Source: Thalassobius sp050633445
Lineage (GTDB): Bacteria > Pseudomonadota > Alphaproteobacteria > Rhodobacterales > Rhodobacteraceae
NCBI GenBank assembly: GCA_050633445.1
Contig: JBOEGN010000011.1
Location: 1 to 64,000, forward strand
Length of the DNA stretch: 64,000 nucleotides
Reading direction: 5' to 3'
Both the position numbers and the translations under genes were made by a program. Shown piece after piece: positions 52,286-61,290 of the stretch (position 1 is its first letter; the number at the start of each line of letters is the position of its first letter). The notes below the pieces were generated by a model, which saw nothing but the letters and a program-made list of their open reading frames with translations, was not told where the DNA came from and did no database searches.

Positions 52286-53191
52286 TCAGATCATCCAGGT
52301 TCGGGGAAGGTTAGCGCCGTTCAGGTGGGTCAGAACGGGGATCAGGGATTGGCGCAGGACAAAGCTGTCCTCGGCCAGAATGCGGGCGAACAGCAGGCCG
52401 GGGCGGATCAGGGACACGCCCCCAGTGTTCGGCATCAGGTTGCGCACGGGGGTTAAGTGCGCCTCGGCTTCGGGGGCGGCAAAGATGACCGAGGCCATGG
52501 CACCAGCCCCGTTCAGCATGGCTGCGCGGGGCAGGTCGGGCAGCGTGTCAGTGTCCAGCCGCAGCGTATCGGCGAAGATCAGGTCGTCGTCACGGCGAAC
52601 ACGGATGCGGTCGCGCAGGTGAGTGGCGTTCAGGGTCTCTCCCATAGCGCTGCGCCCCAGGATCAGCGATTCGACAGCCAACAGGCGCGAATTCGCAGCC
52701 ATATCTATCGTCAGTGACCGATCCAGTGCGCCATGATCGAACAGAATGGTCTCCTGAGGCAGCCAGTCGAGCCGCGCGCCGGGCGCGATGGTCAGGTGGT
52801 TGTCGACTTGGCCGACCTCTCCGGGCTGGGCGCGATAGATGCGTTCGGCCGCTTGCGTTGTCAGGCACAGTCGCGATTCTGGTCCTGCCTTGGCTTGAAA
52901 TTTCAGTTGGTCTCCGCCGGTTATGCCCCCGGCTGTGTTCAGGAAAACGCCGGTCAGGCGGTCCTTTGCGCCGCGCGGGAAAAGCGTCTTTAGGCAGCCC
53001 GAAGTGCGGAAATCAGCCAGCACCGACAAGTCATCGCGCGCCTTGGAGCACACCATAGCCTGCCCGACCGCGCGGGGTTGCCGCAGTATGTCTGCTTTGG
53101 GTGATATGTCCGCCAGTATTTGGATGGGCCCCTCCGATTTCGTGCAAAACGAGTCGCACAGAGAGGCGGCATGTAAAAGATGGATGCTCAA
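52286..53191 (-). CDS. ureD: Urease accessory protein UreD (start uncertain)
   Basis: UreD/UreH scaffold that binds urease apoprotein with UreF and UreG. Conserved parts are KARDDLSVLADFR, LNTAGGITGGD, TTQAAERIYR and WLPQETILFDHGALDRS. Family similarity begins near 53085 (QPRAVGQAM), upstream of the first in-frame ATG at 53056. The nearest canonical start above it is TTG 53191, used here. A strong GGAGGGG lies nine bases before an ATA codon at 53119, which would give 276-277 residues, the usual UreD length. Confidence 0.88.
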   Translation of the reverse strand: MSIHLLHAASLCDSFCTKSEGPIQILADISPKADILRQPRAVGQAMVCSKARDDLSVLADFRTSGCLKTLFPRGAKDRLTGVFLNTAGGITGGDQLKFQAKAGPESRLCLTTQAAERIYRAQPGEVGQVDNHLTIAPGARLDWLPQETILFDHGALDRSLTIDMAANSRLLAVESLILGRSAMGETLNATHLRDRIRVRRDDDLIFADTLRLDTDTLPDLPRAAMLNGAGAMASVIFAAPEAEAHLTPVRNLMPNTGGVSLIRPGLLFARILAEDSFVLRQSLIPVLTHLNGANLPRTWMI

Positions 53192-53256
53192 AAACCGGGC
53201 TAGGCGGGGAATTCTGCGCCCCGTATGGCTAAAAAGTAGGCAGTTGATGTTAATAG

Positions 53257-53273
53257 TGCACAACAATTATGCA
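53257..53273. promoter_or_regulatory. Candidate NtrC-binding site between ureD and urtA
   Basis: TGCAC-AACAATT-ATGCA has the 17-bp spacing and one mismatch to the NtrC consensus TGCAC-N7-GTGCA. It lies in the 322-bp gap between the divergent urease and urea-transport operons. No clear sigma-54 box was found nearby. The gap also holds an inverted repeat GCAACA/TGTTGC (53425-53443) and a weak leader hairpin before urtA. Confidence 0.55.
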
Positions 53274-53513
53274 ATCAGCATGAATGCAAAGATGACTCTT
53301 CGTCAGGCGTTTGCGGAACAGGGGCCTTCATGACTTTGCTGTGCCTGCCTAAGGCGCAAAAAGCTGCCAGGGCGTGTGGACGACCGATCAAGACGTGGAA
53401 ATCAGACGCGGCCGCCACACTAGTGCAACAAAAACAATGTTGCGGGGTTCAGGTAAGGTTTCGACCTGCCTGATGCAAGGATGAAACCTGCATCCCCGCC
53501 TCGGAGGATGACC

Positions 53514-54791
53514 ATGAACTTTATCAAAGCCACTCTGGCAGGTGCTCTTACGATGAGCCTGACCGCCCCGGCCTTTGCTGCCGACGACACTATTAAAGTG
53601 GGCGTGCTGCACTCGCTGTCGGGCACCATGGCGATTTCGGAGACCACTCTGAAAGACACTATGCTGATGCTGATCGACGAGCAGAACGCCAAAGGCGGCG
53701 TGCTGGGCAAACAGCTGGAAGCCGTCGTTGTTGACCCCGCGTCCAACTGGCCGCTGTTCGCTGAAAAAGCGCGCGAACTGCTGACCGTTGAAGAAGTCGA
53801 CGTGATCTTTGGCAGCTGGACTTCGGTTAGCCGTAAATCGGCCCTGCCGGTTCTGGAAGAGCTGAACGGACTGATGTTCTACCCGGTACAGTACGAAGGT
53901 GAAGAAAGCTCCAAGAACGTTTTCTACACCGGTGCTGCCCCGAACCAACAGGCGATCCCCGCGACCGACTACTTCCTGGATGAACTGGGCGTCGAGAAAT
54001 TCGCACTGCTGGGCACCGACTATGTCTATCCGCGTACCACCAACAACATCCTGGAAAGCTATCTTCAGGGCAAAGGCATCGCGGCCGACGACATCTTCGT
54101 CAACTACACCCCGTTCGGCCATTCGGATTGGTCGAAAATCGTTGCTGACGTTGTCGCCCTGGGCGCTGACGGTAAAAAGGTCGGCGTGATCTCGACCATC
54201 AACGGCGACGCCAACATCGGTTTCTACAAAGAACTGGCTGCGGCTGGCGTATCGGCTGACGATATCCCGGTTGTTGCCTTCTCGGTCGGTGAAGAAGAGC
54301 TTTCGGGCCTGGACACCACCAACCTTGTTGGCCACCTGGCTGCCTGGAACTATTTCCAGTCCGCTGAAAGCGAGCTGAACGACGAGTTCATCACCGCATG
54401 GAAAGCCCGCATGGGTGAAGAGCGCGTCACCAACGACCCGATGGAAGCCCACGTGATCGGCTTTAACATGTACATCAAAGCTGTCGAGGCTGCCGGCACC
54501 ACCGATGTTGATGCCGTCCGTACCGCAATGTACGGCCTTGAAGTTCCGAACCTGACCGGCGGCACCGCCGTGATGCTGCCCAACCACCACCTGGCGAAAC
54601 CGGTTCTGATCGGTGAAATCCAGGACGATGGTCAGTTCGACATCATCAGCCAGACCACCGAAGTTCCCGGCGATGCATGGACCGACTTCCTGCCGGAATC
54701 GGCTGTTCTGAAGTCCGACTGGGCCACTCTGGGCTGCGGTATGTACAACACCGAAACCGAAAGCTGCGTTCAGATCAAATCCAACTACTGA
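53514..54791 (+). CDS. urtA: Urea ABC transporter, substrate-binding protein UrtA
   Basis: 425 residues from ATG 53514, behind CGGAGGA. The first 22 residues are a signal peptide ending AFA before ADDTIKVGVLHSLSG. The UrtA fingerprints IFGSWTSVSRKSALPVLEELNGLMFYPVQYEGEE (region about 100-133) and GTDYVYPRTTN are clear. It binds urea in the periplasm for the urtBCDE permease. First gene of the importer operon, divergent from urease. Confidence 0.97.
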   Translation: MNFIKATLAGALTMSLTAPAFAADDTIKVGVLHSLSGTMAISETTLKDTMLMLIDEQNAKGGVLGKQLEAVVVDPASNWPLFAEKARELLTVEEVDVIFGSWTSVSRKSALPVLEELNGLMFYPVQYEGEESSKNVFYTGAAPNQQAIPATDYFLDELGVEKFALLGTDYVYPRTTNNILESYLQGKGIAADDIFVNYTPFGHSDWSKIVADVVALGADGKKVGVISTINGDANIGFYKELAAAGVSADDIPVVAFSVGEEELSGLDTTNLVGHLAAWNYFQSAESELNDEFITAWKARMGEERVTNDPMEAHVIGFNMYIKAVEAAGTTDVDAVRTAMYGLEVPNLTGGTAVMLPNHHLAKPVLIGEIQDDGQFDIISQTTEVPGDAWTDFLPESAVLKSDWATLGCGMYNTETESCVQIKSNY

Positions 54792-54810
54792 TCTGACCCT
54801 CTGACTACCG

Positions 54811-54834
54811 AAGGGGGCGTGCGCGCCCTCTTCT
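54811..54834 (+). other. Intercistronic stem-loop between urtA and urtB
   Basis: GAAGGGGGCG / CGCCCTCTTC, a 10-bp stem with one G-U pair and loop TGCG, followed by CTCC repeats instead of a U-run. It probably protects urtA mRNA or attenuates read-through, as with the hairpin at 3338. Confidence 0.65.
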
Positions 54835-54874
54835 CCTCCTCCAATCACGACTTTACATTCGCGGATCCCCTAGT

Positions 54875-56830
54875 ATGCGGCACTTTCTCTCTCTCTTGCT
54901 CGCACTGGTGATGCTTGCCCTGCCGATGCAGGCCACTGCCGGTCCGGTGCAGGACCTTCTGCAACAGCATCGCAGCGTGATCGAGAAAAGCTCGCGCAAG
55001 ACGATCGGACCCGCGATTGATGCCCTCGCGGGCAGCGGCCTACCCGAGGCGCAGACCGTCCTTCAAACCTGGCAAGCCAAGAATATGTGGCAACGCAAGG
55101 CGGACGGTCTGTTCTTCATCGGGGAAAAGCTGCCCTCGAAATCCTATCAGCTGACCGATTTCGAAACCGGAGAGATCGTTGGCGAATACCCCAAGAAACA
55201 ATTGAAACAGCTGAAGCCGAACAGCGGTATTCGCGCCCTGATCGGCACCGCGCTGGTGCAATTTCAGCTGTCCGACCCTGATCCCGCGCGGCGTTGGGAC
55301 GCTGTAATCTCGATCGAGCGGGACCCGGCACCCGAGCATCTGGCGCCCCTCCGCAAAGCGATCAGCAACGAACCCGACCCCGATTTGCAGGCCAAAAAGC
55401 GCCGTGTCGAACGCCTTCTGACCATTGCTTATGACGATGAGCTGTCCAACCGGATCGAGGCGATCAGCACCATTAAAACGGATTTGGGCGTGGATGTGCG
55501 CGCCACGCTGAACCCGCTGATGACCAAAAAACGCATGGCCTTTGCCGGTGAGCCTGCTGACAACATGAATGTCGCCACGATGCTGGAACCCGGCAGCGAC
55601 GCGCTGCCCGCGGTCGAGGCTTATGCCCTGCTGGTGAAGGCTAAACTGGCCCCGCCGATGGTCGAGGCAGGGGAAGTTCGCACCGCTTTGGCAGCAAATG
55701 TCGTGGACGGGCAGGTTGGCGGCGTCCCCGTCGCGGATCTGAACACACAAGAGGCTCGCGCCCGAGCCTATGCCGCGCTGGCCGCGACCGGAGCTGTGCC
55801 CCCCGCACCGACTCCTGCGGATGTTCAGGCGTCTTTGGCCGCACACAGCTTTGCCGATATCTATGACGAACCCGCCAAGGCCGTGACGGATGCAGCTGCG
55901 GATGCGCTGAAATCAATCGAGCTGCGCGTCGGTATGAACCAGGCGCTGGATCTTGGGCTGGACGCGCTTTCGCTGGCCTCGATTTATTTTCTGGCGGCTA
56001 TCGGTCTGGCCATCACCTTTGGGGTGATGGGCGTGATCAACATGGCCCATGGCGAGTTCATTATGATGGGCGCCTATACCGGCTATGTGGTGCAGCAGAT
56101 TATCCCCGATTACACCGTGTCGATCATCGTCGCGATCCCGCTGGCCTTTGCGGTGACCTTTGCTGCCGGTGTCGCGATGGAGCGGCTGGTGATCCGCTGG
56201 CTGTATAACCGCCCGCTGGAAACGCTGCTGGCGACCTTCGGGATTTCCATCGCCTTGCAACAGCTTGCCAAGAATATCTTTGGTACGCAGGCGCGTCCGC
56301 TGACGTCCCCCGGCTGGCTGGATGGGGCCTGGGTGATGAACGACGTGGTCTCGATCAGCTATATCCGTATCGCGATTTTCGTTCTGGCGCTGATTTTCCT
56401 GGGCGTGTTCCTGTTCATCATGAAGCGCACGCGTCTTGGTCTGGAGACCCGCGCCGTGACGCAAAACCCGCGTATGGCGTCCTCGATGGGGATCAACAAG
56501 GACAAGGTGAACATGCTGACCTTTGGCCTTGGCTCCGGCATTGCTGGGATCGCCGGCGTCGCCATTGGTCTGTTCGCCAAGGTCACGTCCGAATTGGGCA
56601 GCGATTATATCGTTCAAAGCTTCATGACCGTGGTTGTTGGCGGTGTCGGTAACATCTGGGGCACCTTGGCGGGCGCCGCGATGATCGGCTTCTTGCAGAA
56701 AGGGATCGAGTGGATGAACCCGTCCAACACCCTGGCCGCACAGACCTACATGATCGTCTTTATTATTATCTTCATCCAGTTCCGCCCAAGGGGCATCATC
56801 GCCCTCAAGGGCCGCGCGGCAGGAGACTGA
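54875..56830 (+). CDS. urtB: Urea ABC transporter permease UrtB
   Basis: 651 residues, long as is normal for UrtB. A signal or first helix (1-22) precedes an extended helical periplasmic part (about 23-345), then a LivH-like permease with about eight helices (355-645). MGVINMAHGEFIMMGAYTGY and GGVGNIWGTLAGA are permease signatures. It pairs with UrtC, which starts 1 bp after its stop. Confidence 0.95.
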   Translation: MRHFLSLLLALVMLALPMQATAGPVQDLLQQHRSVIEKSSRKTIGPAIDALAGSGLPEAQTVLQTWQAKNMWQRKADGLFFIGEKLPSKSYQLTDFETGEIVGEYPKKQLKQLKPNSGIRALIGTALVQFQLSDPDPARRWDAVISIERDPAPEHLAPLRKAISNEPDPDLQAKKRRVERLLTIAYDDELSNRIEAISTIKTDLGVDVRATLNPLMTKKRMAFAGEPADNMNVATMLEPGSDALPAVEAYALLVKAKLAPPMVEAGEVRTALAANVVDGQVGGVPVADLNTQEARARAYAALAATGAVPPAPTPADVQASLAAHSFADIYDEPAKAVTDAAADALKSIELRVGMNQALDLGLDALSLASIYFLAAIGLAITFGVMGVINMAHGEFIMMGAYTGYVVQQIIPDYTVSIIVAIPLAFAVTFAAGVAMERLVIRWLYNRPLETLLATFGISIALQQLAKNIFGTQARPLTSPGWLDGAWVMNDVVSISYIRIAIFVLALIFLGVFLFIMKRTRLGLETRAVTQNPRMASSMGINKDKVNMLTFGLGSGIAGIAGVAIGLFAKVTSELGSDYIVQSFMTVVVGGVGNIWGTLAGAAMIGFLQKGIEWMNPSNTLAAQTYMIVFIIIFIQFRPRGIIALKGRAAGD

Positions 56831-56831
56831 C

Positions 56832-58064
56832 ATGAAAAACACTTTCATCATGCGTAACCCTTCGGTTCTGGTCTTCCTTGGCATCCTTGCGCTGTTCACG
56901 GTGGGCGTCACATTGATGTCCGAGGCCACGGGCGCGGCGCTGATTTCAACCTCGTTCGTGAAAACGCTGGGTAAGACGCTGTGCCTTTGCCTGATCGCCA
57001 TCGCGATGGATTTGGTCTGGGGCTATTGCGGCATCCTAAGCCTGGGCCATTTCGCGTTTTTCGGGCTAGGCGGTTACATGATCGGCATGTGGCTGATGTA
57101 TGAACGGACCCGCGGGATCGTCGAAAGCTCGATGGCCAACGCGGAAATACCGCCAACCTCCCAAGAGGTCGTGGACGCCATCGGCACGCAGATCTTCGGC
57201 GTGGTCGGCAGCAGTGAATTCCCGCTGGTCTGGGCCTTTGCCGACAGTTTGGTGATCCAGCTGGCGCTGGTCGTGATCGTGCCGGGCGTTCTGGCGCTGG
57301 TCTTTGGCTGGCTGGCCTTCCGTAGCCGCGTGACGGGCGTGTATCTGTCGATCCTGACCCAAGCGATGACCCTGGCCCTGGCGCTGTATCTGTTCCAAAA
57401 TGACAGTGGTCTGCGCGGCAACAACGGTCTGTCCGGCCTGCAAAACCTGCCCGGTCTGGATGACGTCTCGCAGGCGACCGTGTCGCTCTGGTTCTTCTGG
57501 GTGTCGGCGCTGGCGCTGGGGCTGGGCTATGTGCTGGCCGCCTGGGTCGTGTCGGGCAAGTTCGGCAGCGTGATCCGCGGCATCCGTGATGATGAACAAC
57601 GCGTGCGGTTCCTGGGCTACTCGGTCGAGGGGTACAAGCTGTTCATCTTTGTGCTGACCGCCATGATCTCGGGCATCGCGGGCGCGCTGTATTACCCGCA
57701 GGCAGGCATCATCAACCCGGCCGAGATTGCGCCCATCGCCTCGATCTATCTGGCGGTCTGGGTGGCCATCGGGGGCCGAGGCCGTCTGTATGGCGCCGTG
57801 ATCGGTGCGGCCTTGGTGTCGCTGGTGTCCACATGGTTCACCGGGGGGCAGGCGCCCTCGATCCCGCTGGGGTTCTACACGATTGATTGGGTCGATTGGT
57901 GGCAGGTGCTGCTGGGGCTTAGCTTTGTGCTGGTGACGCTGTTCGCGCCCAAGGGCATCGGCGGGCTGTTCGATCTGATGCAGGGCGTTGCCTCCCCGCG
58001 TCGCCACGGCAAACCGCTGGGCCCTGATGCCAGCGCATTGCAAGAAAAGGAGGCGCAGGAATGA
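56832..58064 (+). CDS. urtC: Urea ABC transporter permease UrtC
   Basis: 410 residues. It is a LivM-like permease with about ten helices; DLVWGYCGILSLGHFAFFGLGGYMIGMW (region about 59-86) and the coupling segment IRDDEQRVRFLGYSVE are conserved. A longer loop near 95-120 is typical of UrtC. Its stop overlaps the urtD start by 4 bp. Confidence 0.95.
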   Translation: MKNTFIMRNPSVLVFLGILALFTVGVTLMSEATGAALISTSFVKTLGKTLCLCLIAIAMDLVWGYCGILSLGHFAFFGLGGYMIGMWLMYERTRGIVESSMANAEIPPTSQEVVDAIGTQIFGVVGSSEFPLVWAFADSLVIQLALVVIVPGVLALVFGWLAFRSRVTGVYLSILTQAMTLALALYLFQNDSGLRGNNGLSGLQNLPGLDDVSQATVSLWFFWVSALALGLGYVLAAWVVSGKFGSVIRGIRDDEQRVRFLGYSVEGYKLFIFVLTAMISGIAGALYYPQAGIINPAEIAPIASIYLAVWVAIGGRGRLYGAVIGAALVSLVSTWFTGGQAPSIPLGFYTIDWVDWWQVLLGLSFVLVTLFAPKGIGGLFDLMQGVASPRRHGKPLGPDASALQEKEAQE

Positions 58065-58801
58065 GCACGCTTCTAGAGGTTTCCGGCGTCTCGGTCAGCT
58101 TTGACGGGTTCAAGGCGATCAACAATCTGTCCTTTCAGATCGGCAACGCCGAGATGCGCGCCATCATCGGCCCGAACGGCGCAGGTAAGACCACTTTCAT
58201 GGACATCATCACCGGCAAGACAAAACCGGACGAGGGGCGCGTCATCTGGGGTGAAAAATCTCAGTCCCTGCTGAAAATGTCCGAGGCCAAGATCGCTCGC
58301 GCCGGTGTGGGCCGCAAATTCCAGCGCCCCACCGTGTTCGAGGATCAGTCGGTCTTTGACAACTTGCTGATGGCGCTGAAAAACGAACGCTCGCCCTGGC
58401 AGGTGCTGATGTTCAAACCCGCGTTCAAGGACCTGGGTAAGGTCGAGGAGCTGGCCAGCGAAATCGGTCTGTCAGATGAGTTGGACCGCAAAGCCGGAGA
58501 GCTGTCGCATGGGCAAAAACAGTGGCTGGAAATCGGGATGCTGCTGGCGCAGGAACCGCGCCTGTTGCTGGTCGATGAACCCGCTGCGGGGATGACTCTG
58601 TCGGAACGCGAGCACACAACCGACATTCTGGTCGAGGCCGCGAAAACCCGCGCCGTGGTCGTGGTCGAACACGACATGGAATTCGTCCGCCGTCTGGAAT
58701 GCAAGGTCACCGTGCTGCACGAAGGCAGCGTTCTGGCCGAAGGCTCGCTGGACCACGTGACACAAAACCAGGACGTCATTGACGTGTATTTGGGGCGCTA
58801 A
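58061..58801 (+). CDS. urtD: Urea ABC transporter ATP-binding protein UrtD
   Basis: 246 residues. Walker A GPNGAGKT is at 37-44, signature LSHGQKQWLE at about 147-156 and Walker B LLLVDEPAAGM follows. GRKFQRPTVFEDQSVFDNLLMAL is typical of UrtD. It is the first of two ATPases in the complex and is followed by urtE after 3 bp. Confidence 0.96.
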   Translation: MSTLLEVSGVSVSFDGFKAINNLSFQIGNAEMRAIIGPNGAGKTTFMDIITGKTKPDEGRVIWGEKSQSLLKMSEAKIARAGVGRKFQRPTVFEDQSVFDNLLMALKNERSPWQVLMFKPAFKDLGKVEELASEIGLSDELDRKAGELSHGQKQWLEIGMLLAQEPRLLLVDEPAAGMTLSEREHTTDILVEAAKTRAVVVVEHDMEFVRRLECKVTVLHEGSVLAEGSLDHVTQNQDVIDVYLGR

Positions 58802-58804
58802 AAG

Positions 58805-59500
58805 ATGCTGAAGACCGATAACCTGACCCTGCACTATGGCAGCTCGCAAATCCTGAACGGCATCTCGCTGGAGGCCGAGGTTGGCCAAGTGACCTGCGTG
58901 ATGGGCACCAATGGCGTGGGCAAAACCAGCCTGCTGAAGGCCATCTCGGGCACGCATCCGCGTTCGGGTGGCGGGCTGGAGCTGGACGGCGAACAGATCG
59001 GCAAGCTGCCCGCCCATGCTTTGGCGCGCAAGGGTGTGGGTTACGTCCCGCAGGGCCGCGATATCTTCCCCCTGCTGACCGTGCGCGAGAACCTGGAGAC
59101 CGGGTTCGTCTGCCTGCCGCGCTCGGAACATTTTATCCCTGACGAGGTGTTCGAACTGTTCCCGATCCTCAAGGAATTCCTGCACCGTCGCGGTGGGGAT
59201 CTGTCCGGCGGGCAACAGCAACAGCTGGCCATCGCCCGCGCGATGATCACCAAACCCAAATTGCTGCTGCTGGACGAGCCGACCGAGGGCATTCAGCCCA
59301 ACATCATCCAGCAGATCGGTCGCGTGATCGAATACCTGCGCGATCAGGGCAACATGGCGATCATTCTGGTCGAACAGTATTTCGACTTTGCCTATGGGCT
59401 GGCCGATCAGTTCGTGGTGATGCGTCGCGGAGCGGTCCTGAAACAAGGTGCCAAATCCGAATTGACGCGTGATGAACTGGTGCAGGCGGTCTCGGTCTGA
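58805..59500 (+). CDS. urtE: Urea ABC transporter ATP-binding protein UrtE
   Basis: 231 residues. Walker A GTNGVGKT is at 34-41, signature LSGGQQQQL near 133-141 and Walker B LLLLDEPTEGIQPNII next. It is the last gene of urtABCDE, closed by a hairpin. The two ATPases and two permeases with UrtA make the high-affinity urea importer that feeds the divergent urease. Confidence 0.96.
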   Translation: MLKTDNLTLHYGSSQILNGISLEAEVGQVTCVMGTNGVGKTSLLKAISGTHPRSGGGLELDGEQIGKLPAHALARKGVGYVPQGRDIFPLLTVRENLETGFVCLPRSEHFIPDEVFELFPILKEFLHRRGGDLSGGQQQQLAIARAMITKPKLLLLDEPTEGIQPNIIQQIGRVIEYLRDQGNMAIILVEQYFDFAYGLADQFVVMRRGAVLKQGAKSELTRDELVQAVSV

Positions 59501-59507
59501 GGTGACG

Positions 59508-59534
59508 CAGAAAAACCTCGGGTTTCTGTGTTTT
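59508..59534 (+). terminator. Terminator-like hairpin after urtE
   Basis: CAG-AA-AAACC / GGTTT-CTG with a two-base bulge and loop TCG (59508-59528), followed by TGTTTTC. It probably ends the urt transcript upstream of the tRNA promoter. Confidence 0.6.
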
Positions 59535-59539
59535 CGCTC

Positions 59540-59568
59540 TTGACGCGGACGCGCACCTTTCGTACTTC
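59540..59568 (+). promoter_or_regulatory. Candidate promoter of the tRNA gene
   Basis: TTGACG (59540-59545), 17-bp spacer, TACTTC (59563-59568), ending 12 bp before the tRNA. The -35 match is good and the -10 match is weak. Confidence 0.4.
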
Positions 59569-59580
59569 GCTTCCACTTTC

Positions 59581-59657
59581 GGCGGCATAGCTCAGTTGGT
59601 TAGAGCAGCGGAATCATAATCCGCGTGTCCGGGGTTCAAGTCCCTGTGCCGCCACCA
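59581..59657 (+). tRNA. tRNA-Met (anticodon CAT)
   Basis: 77 nt including an encoded CCA. The acceptor GGCGGCA pairs with TGCCGCC, A73 is the discriminator. The anticodon stem GCGGA / TCCGC encloses loop ATCATAA with anticodon CAT, and the T-loop is TTCAAGT. The first base pair G1-C72 and the D-loop exclude the initiator form. An elongator tRNA-Met is likely, but a lysidine-modified tRNA-Ile2 with the same CAT anticodon cannot be fully excluded by eye. Confidence 0.93.
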
Positions 59658-59681
59658 CTTCCCCCCTTTTTTCGGTAATCC

Positions 59682-59706
59682 CCGCCCTTTGGCGGCGGTT
59701 TTTTGC
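59682..59706 (+). terminator. Terminator after tRNA-Met
   Basis: CCGCC / GGCGG with loop CTTT (59682-59695), followed by CGG and TTTTTTG. Confidence 0.6.
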
Positions 59707-59715
59707 GTGCGCGCA

Positions 59716-59745
59716 TGAAAAAAGGGGCCGCGCGAAGCGGCCCCT
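59716..59745 (-). terminator. Rho-independent terminator of gabD
   Basis: Read on the minus strand: AGGGGCCGC, loop TTCGC, GCGGCCCCT, then TTTTTC. A 9-bp perfect GC-rich stem with a U-run directly after it. Confidence 0.88.
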
Positions 59746-59813
59746 GAAATGAGAGGTGGCAGGAAGATGAGGAGGCCACCCCCCAAAAGATGTTGTACGG
59801 GATATCGGCGGGC

Positions 59814-61289
59814 TTAGCTGATACCGCCGATGCAAACATTCTTGAGCTCAAGGAAATCTTCGATCCCGTATTTGGAACCTTCGCGACCCAGGCCGGATTG
59901 TTTGATCCCACCAAAGGGCGCGACCTCGGTCGAGATCAGGCCGGTGTTCACCCCGACCATGCCGCTTTCCAAGGCTTCGGCGACGCGCCAGACACGGCTC
60001 AGATCGCGGCTATAGAAATACGAGGCCAGACCAAATTCGCTGTCATTGGCCATCTCGATCACCTCGTCTTCGGTGTCGAACCGGACCAAAGCGGCCAGCG
60101 GACCAAAGGTTTCCTCGTGGCAAACCAGCATGTTGCGGGTCACGTCGCGCACGACCGTGGGGGCAAAAAAGGTGCCACCCAGGTTCGAACGCGTGCCGCC
60201 CAGGGTCACAGTCGCCCCATTGTCGACGGCGTTGTTGATGTGGGTTTCGACCTTGGCGACGGCGGCTTCGTTGATCAGGGGGCCGGTGGTGATGCCGTCC
60301 TCGAACCCGTTGCCAACAGACAGCTCTTTGACCTTTGCGGCCAGCTTTTCAGCGAACGCGTCATAGACATCCGACTGCACATAGATGCGGTTGGCGCAAA
60401 CGCAGGTCTGTCCGTTATTGCGGAATTTGGCGATCATCGCGCCTTCGACGGCGGCGTCCAGATCGGCATCATCGAACACGATGAAGGGGGCATTGCCGCC
60501 CAGCTCCAGCGACATTTTCTTGATAGTGTCGGCACATTGCTCCATCAGGATTTTGCCCACGCGGGTCGACCCGGTAAAGGTGATTTTGCTGACTTTGGGG
60601 TTGGCGCACAGCTCTTTGCCGACGCCAGCCGAGTCGCTGGAGGGGATCACATTGAACACACCGGCGGGGATGCCCGCGCGTTCAGCCAGAACGGCCATGG
60701 CCAGTGCGGACAGAGGCGTCAGCTCGGCTGGGCGGGCCACAAAGGTACAACCAGCGGCCAGCGCCGGGGCGACCTTGCGAGCGATCATCGCGTTGGGGAA
60801 ATTCCACGGCGTGATCGAGCCGACAACGCCAACGGGCTGTTTCAGCACCATCAAGCGTTTGTCGCGCTGATGGCCGGGGATCGTGTCGCCATAGATGCGC
60901 TTGGCCTCTTCGGCGAACCACTCGATAAAGCTGGCGCCATACAGGATCTCACCGCGTGCTTCGGGCCAGGGCTTGCCCATTTCGGCGGTCAGAATCGTGG
61001 CCAGATCGTCGGCGTTTTCCACCATCAGATCGTGCCAGCGGCGCAGGATGGCGGCGCGCTCTTTGCCAGTGTGCGCTTTCCAGTCGGCCATGGCGTCATA
61101 GGCCACGTCGATGGCTTTGGCGGTGTCAGCGGCGGTCAGATCGGCGACCTCGGCGATAGGGTTGCCGGTCGCCGGGTCGTGGACGGTAAAGGTCGCGTCA
61201 CCTTTGATCCACGCGCCGTTCACATAGGCGCGGGTTTCCAGCAGGGACGGATCCTTCAGCGGGACGGGGAGGGTAGAGATTGCGTTCAT
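59814..61289 (-). CDS. gabD: NAD(P)-dependent succinate-semialdehyde dehydrogenase
   Basis: 491 residues, the GabD length. NAD-binding TPWNFPNAMIARKVAPALAAG (region about 152-172) and FTGSTRVGK precede the active-site Glu in LELGG and catalytic Cys296 in NNGQTCVCAN, with Cys298 as the redox-switch partner. The enzyme oxidises succinate semialdehyde from GabT to succinate. It follows gabT by 1 bp and ends in the terminator near 59.73 kb. Confidence 0.95.
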   Translation of the reverse strand: MNAISTLPVPLKDPSLLETRAYVNGAWIKGDATFTVHDPATGNPIAEVADLTAADTAKAIDVAYDAMADWKAHTGKERAAILRRWHDLMVENADDLATILTAEMGKPWPEARGEILYGASFIEWFAEEAKRIYGDTIPGHQRDKRLMVLKQPVGVVGSITPWNFPNAMIARKVAPALAAGCTFVARPAELTPLSALAMAVLAERAGIPAGVFNVIPSSDSAGVGKELCANPKVSKITFTGSTRVGKILMEQCADTIKKMSLELGGNAPFIVFDDADLDAAVEGAMIAKFRNNGQTCVCANRIYVQSDVYDAFAEKLAAKVKELSVGNGFEDGITTGPLINEAAVAKVETHINNAVDNGATVTLGGTRSNLGGTFFAPTVVRDVTRNMLVCHEETFGPLAALVRFDTEDEVIEMANDSEFGLASYFYSRDLSRVWRVAEALESGMVGVNTGLISTEVAPFGGIKQSGLGREGSKYGIEDFLELKNVCIGGIS

Positions 61290-61290
61290 C

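Noticed and set aside
53408..53423. Adjacent NotI and SpeI recognition sites (GCGGCCGC ... ACTAGT), suggesting a cloning linker
   Set aside because: The spacer differs from common polylinkers, flanking sequence is continuous with the urtA leader and no vector sequence is present; chance is likelier.
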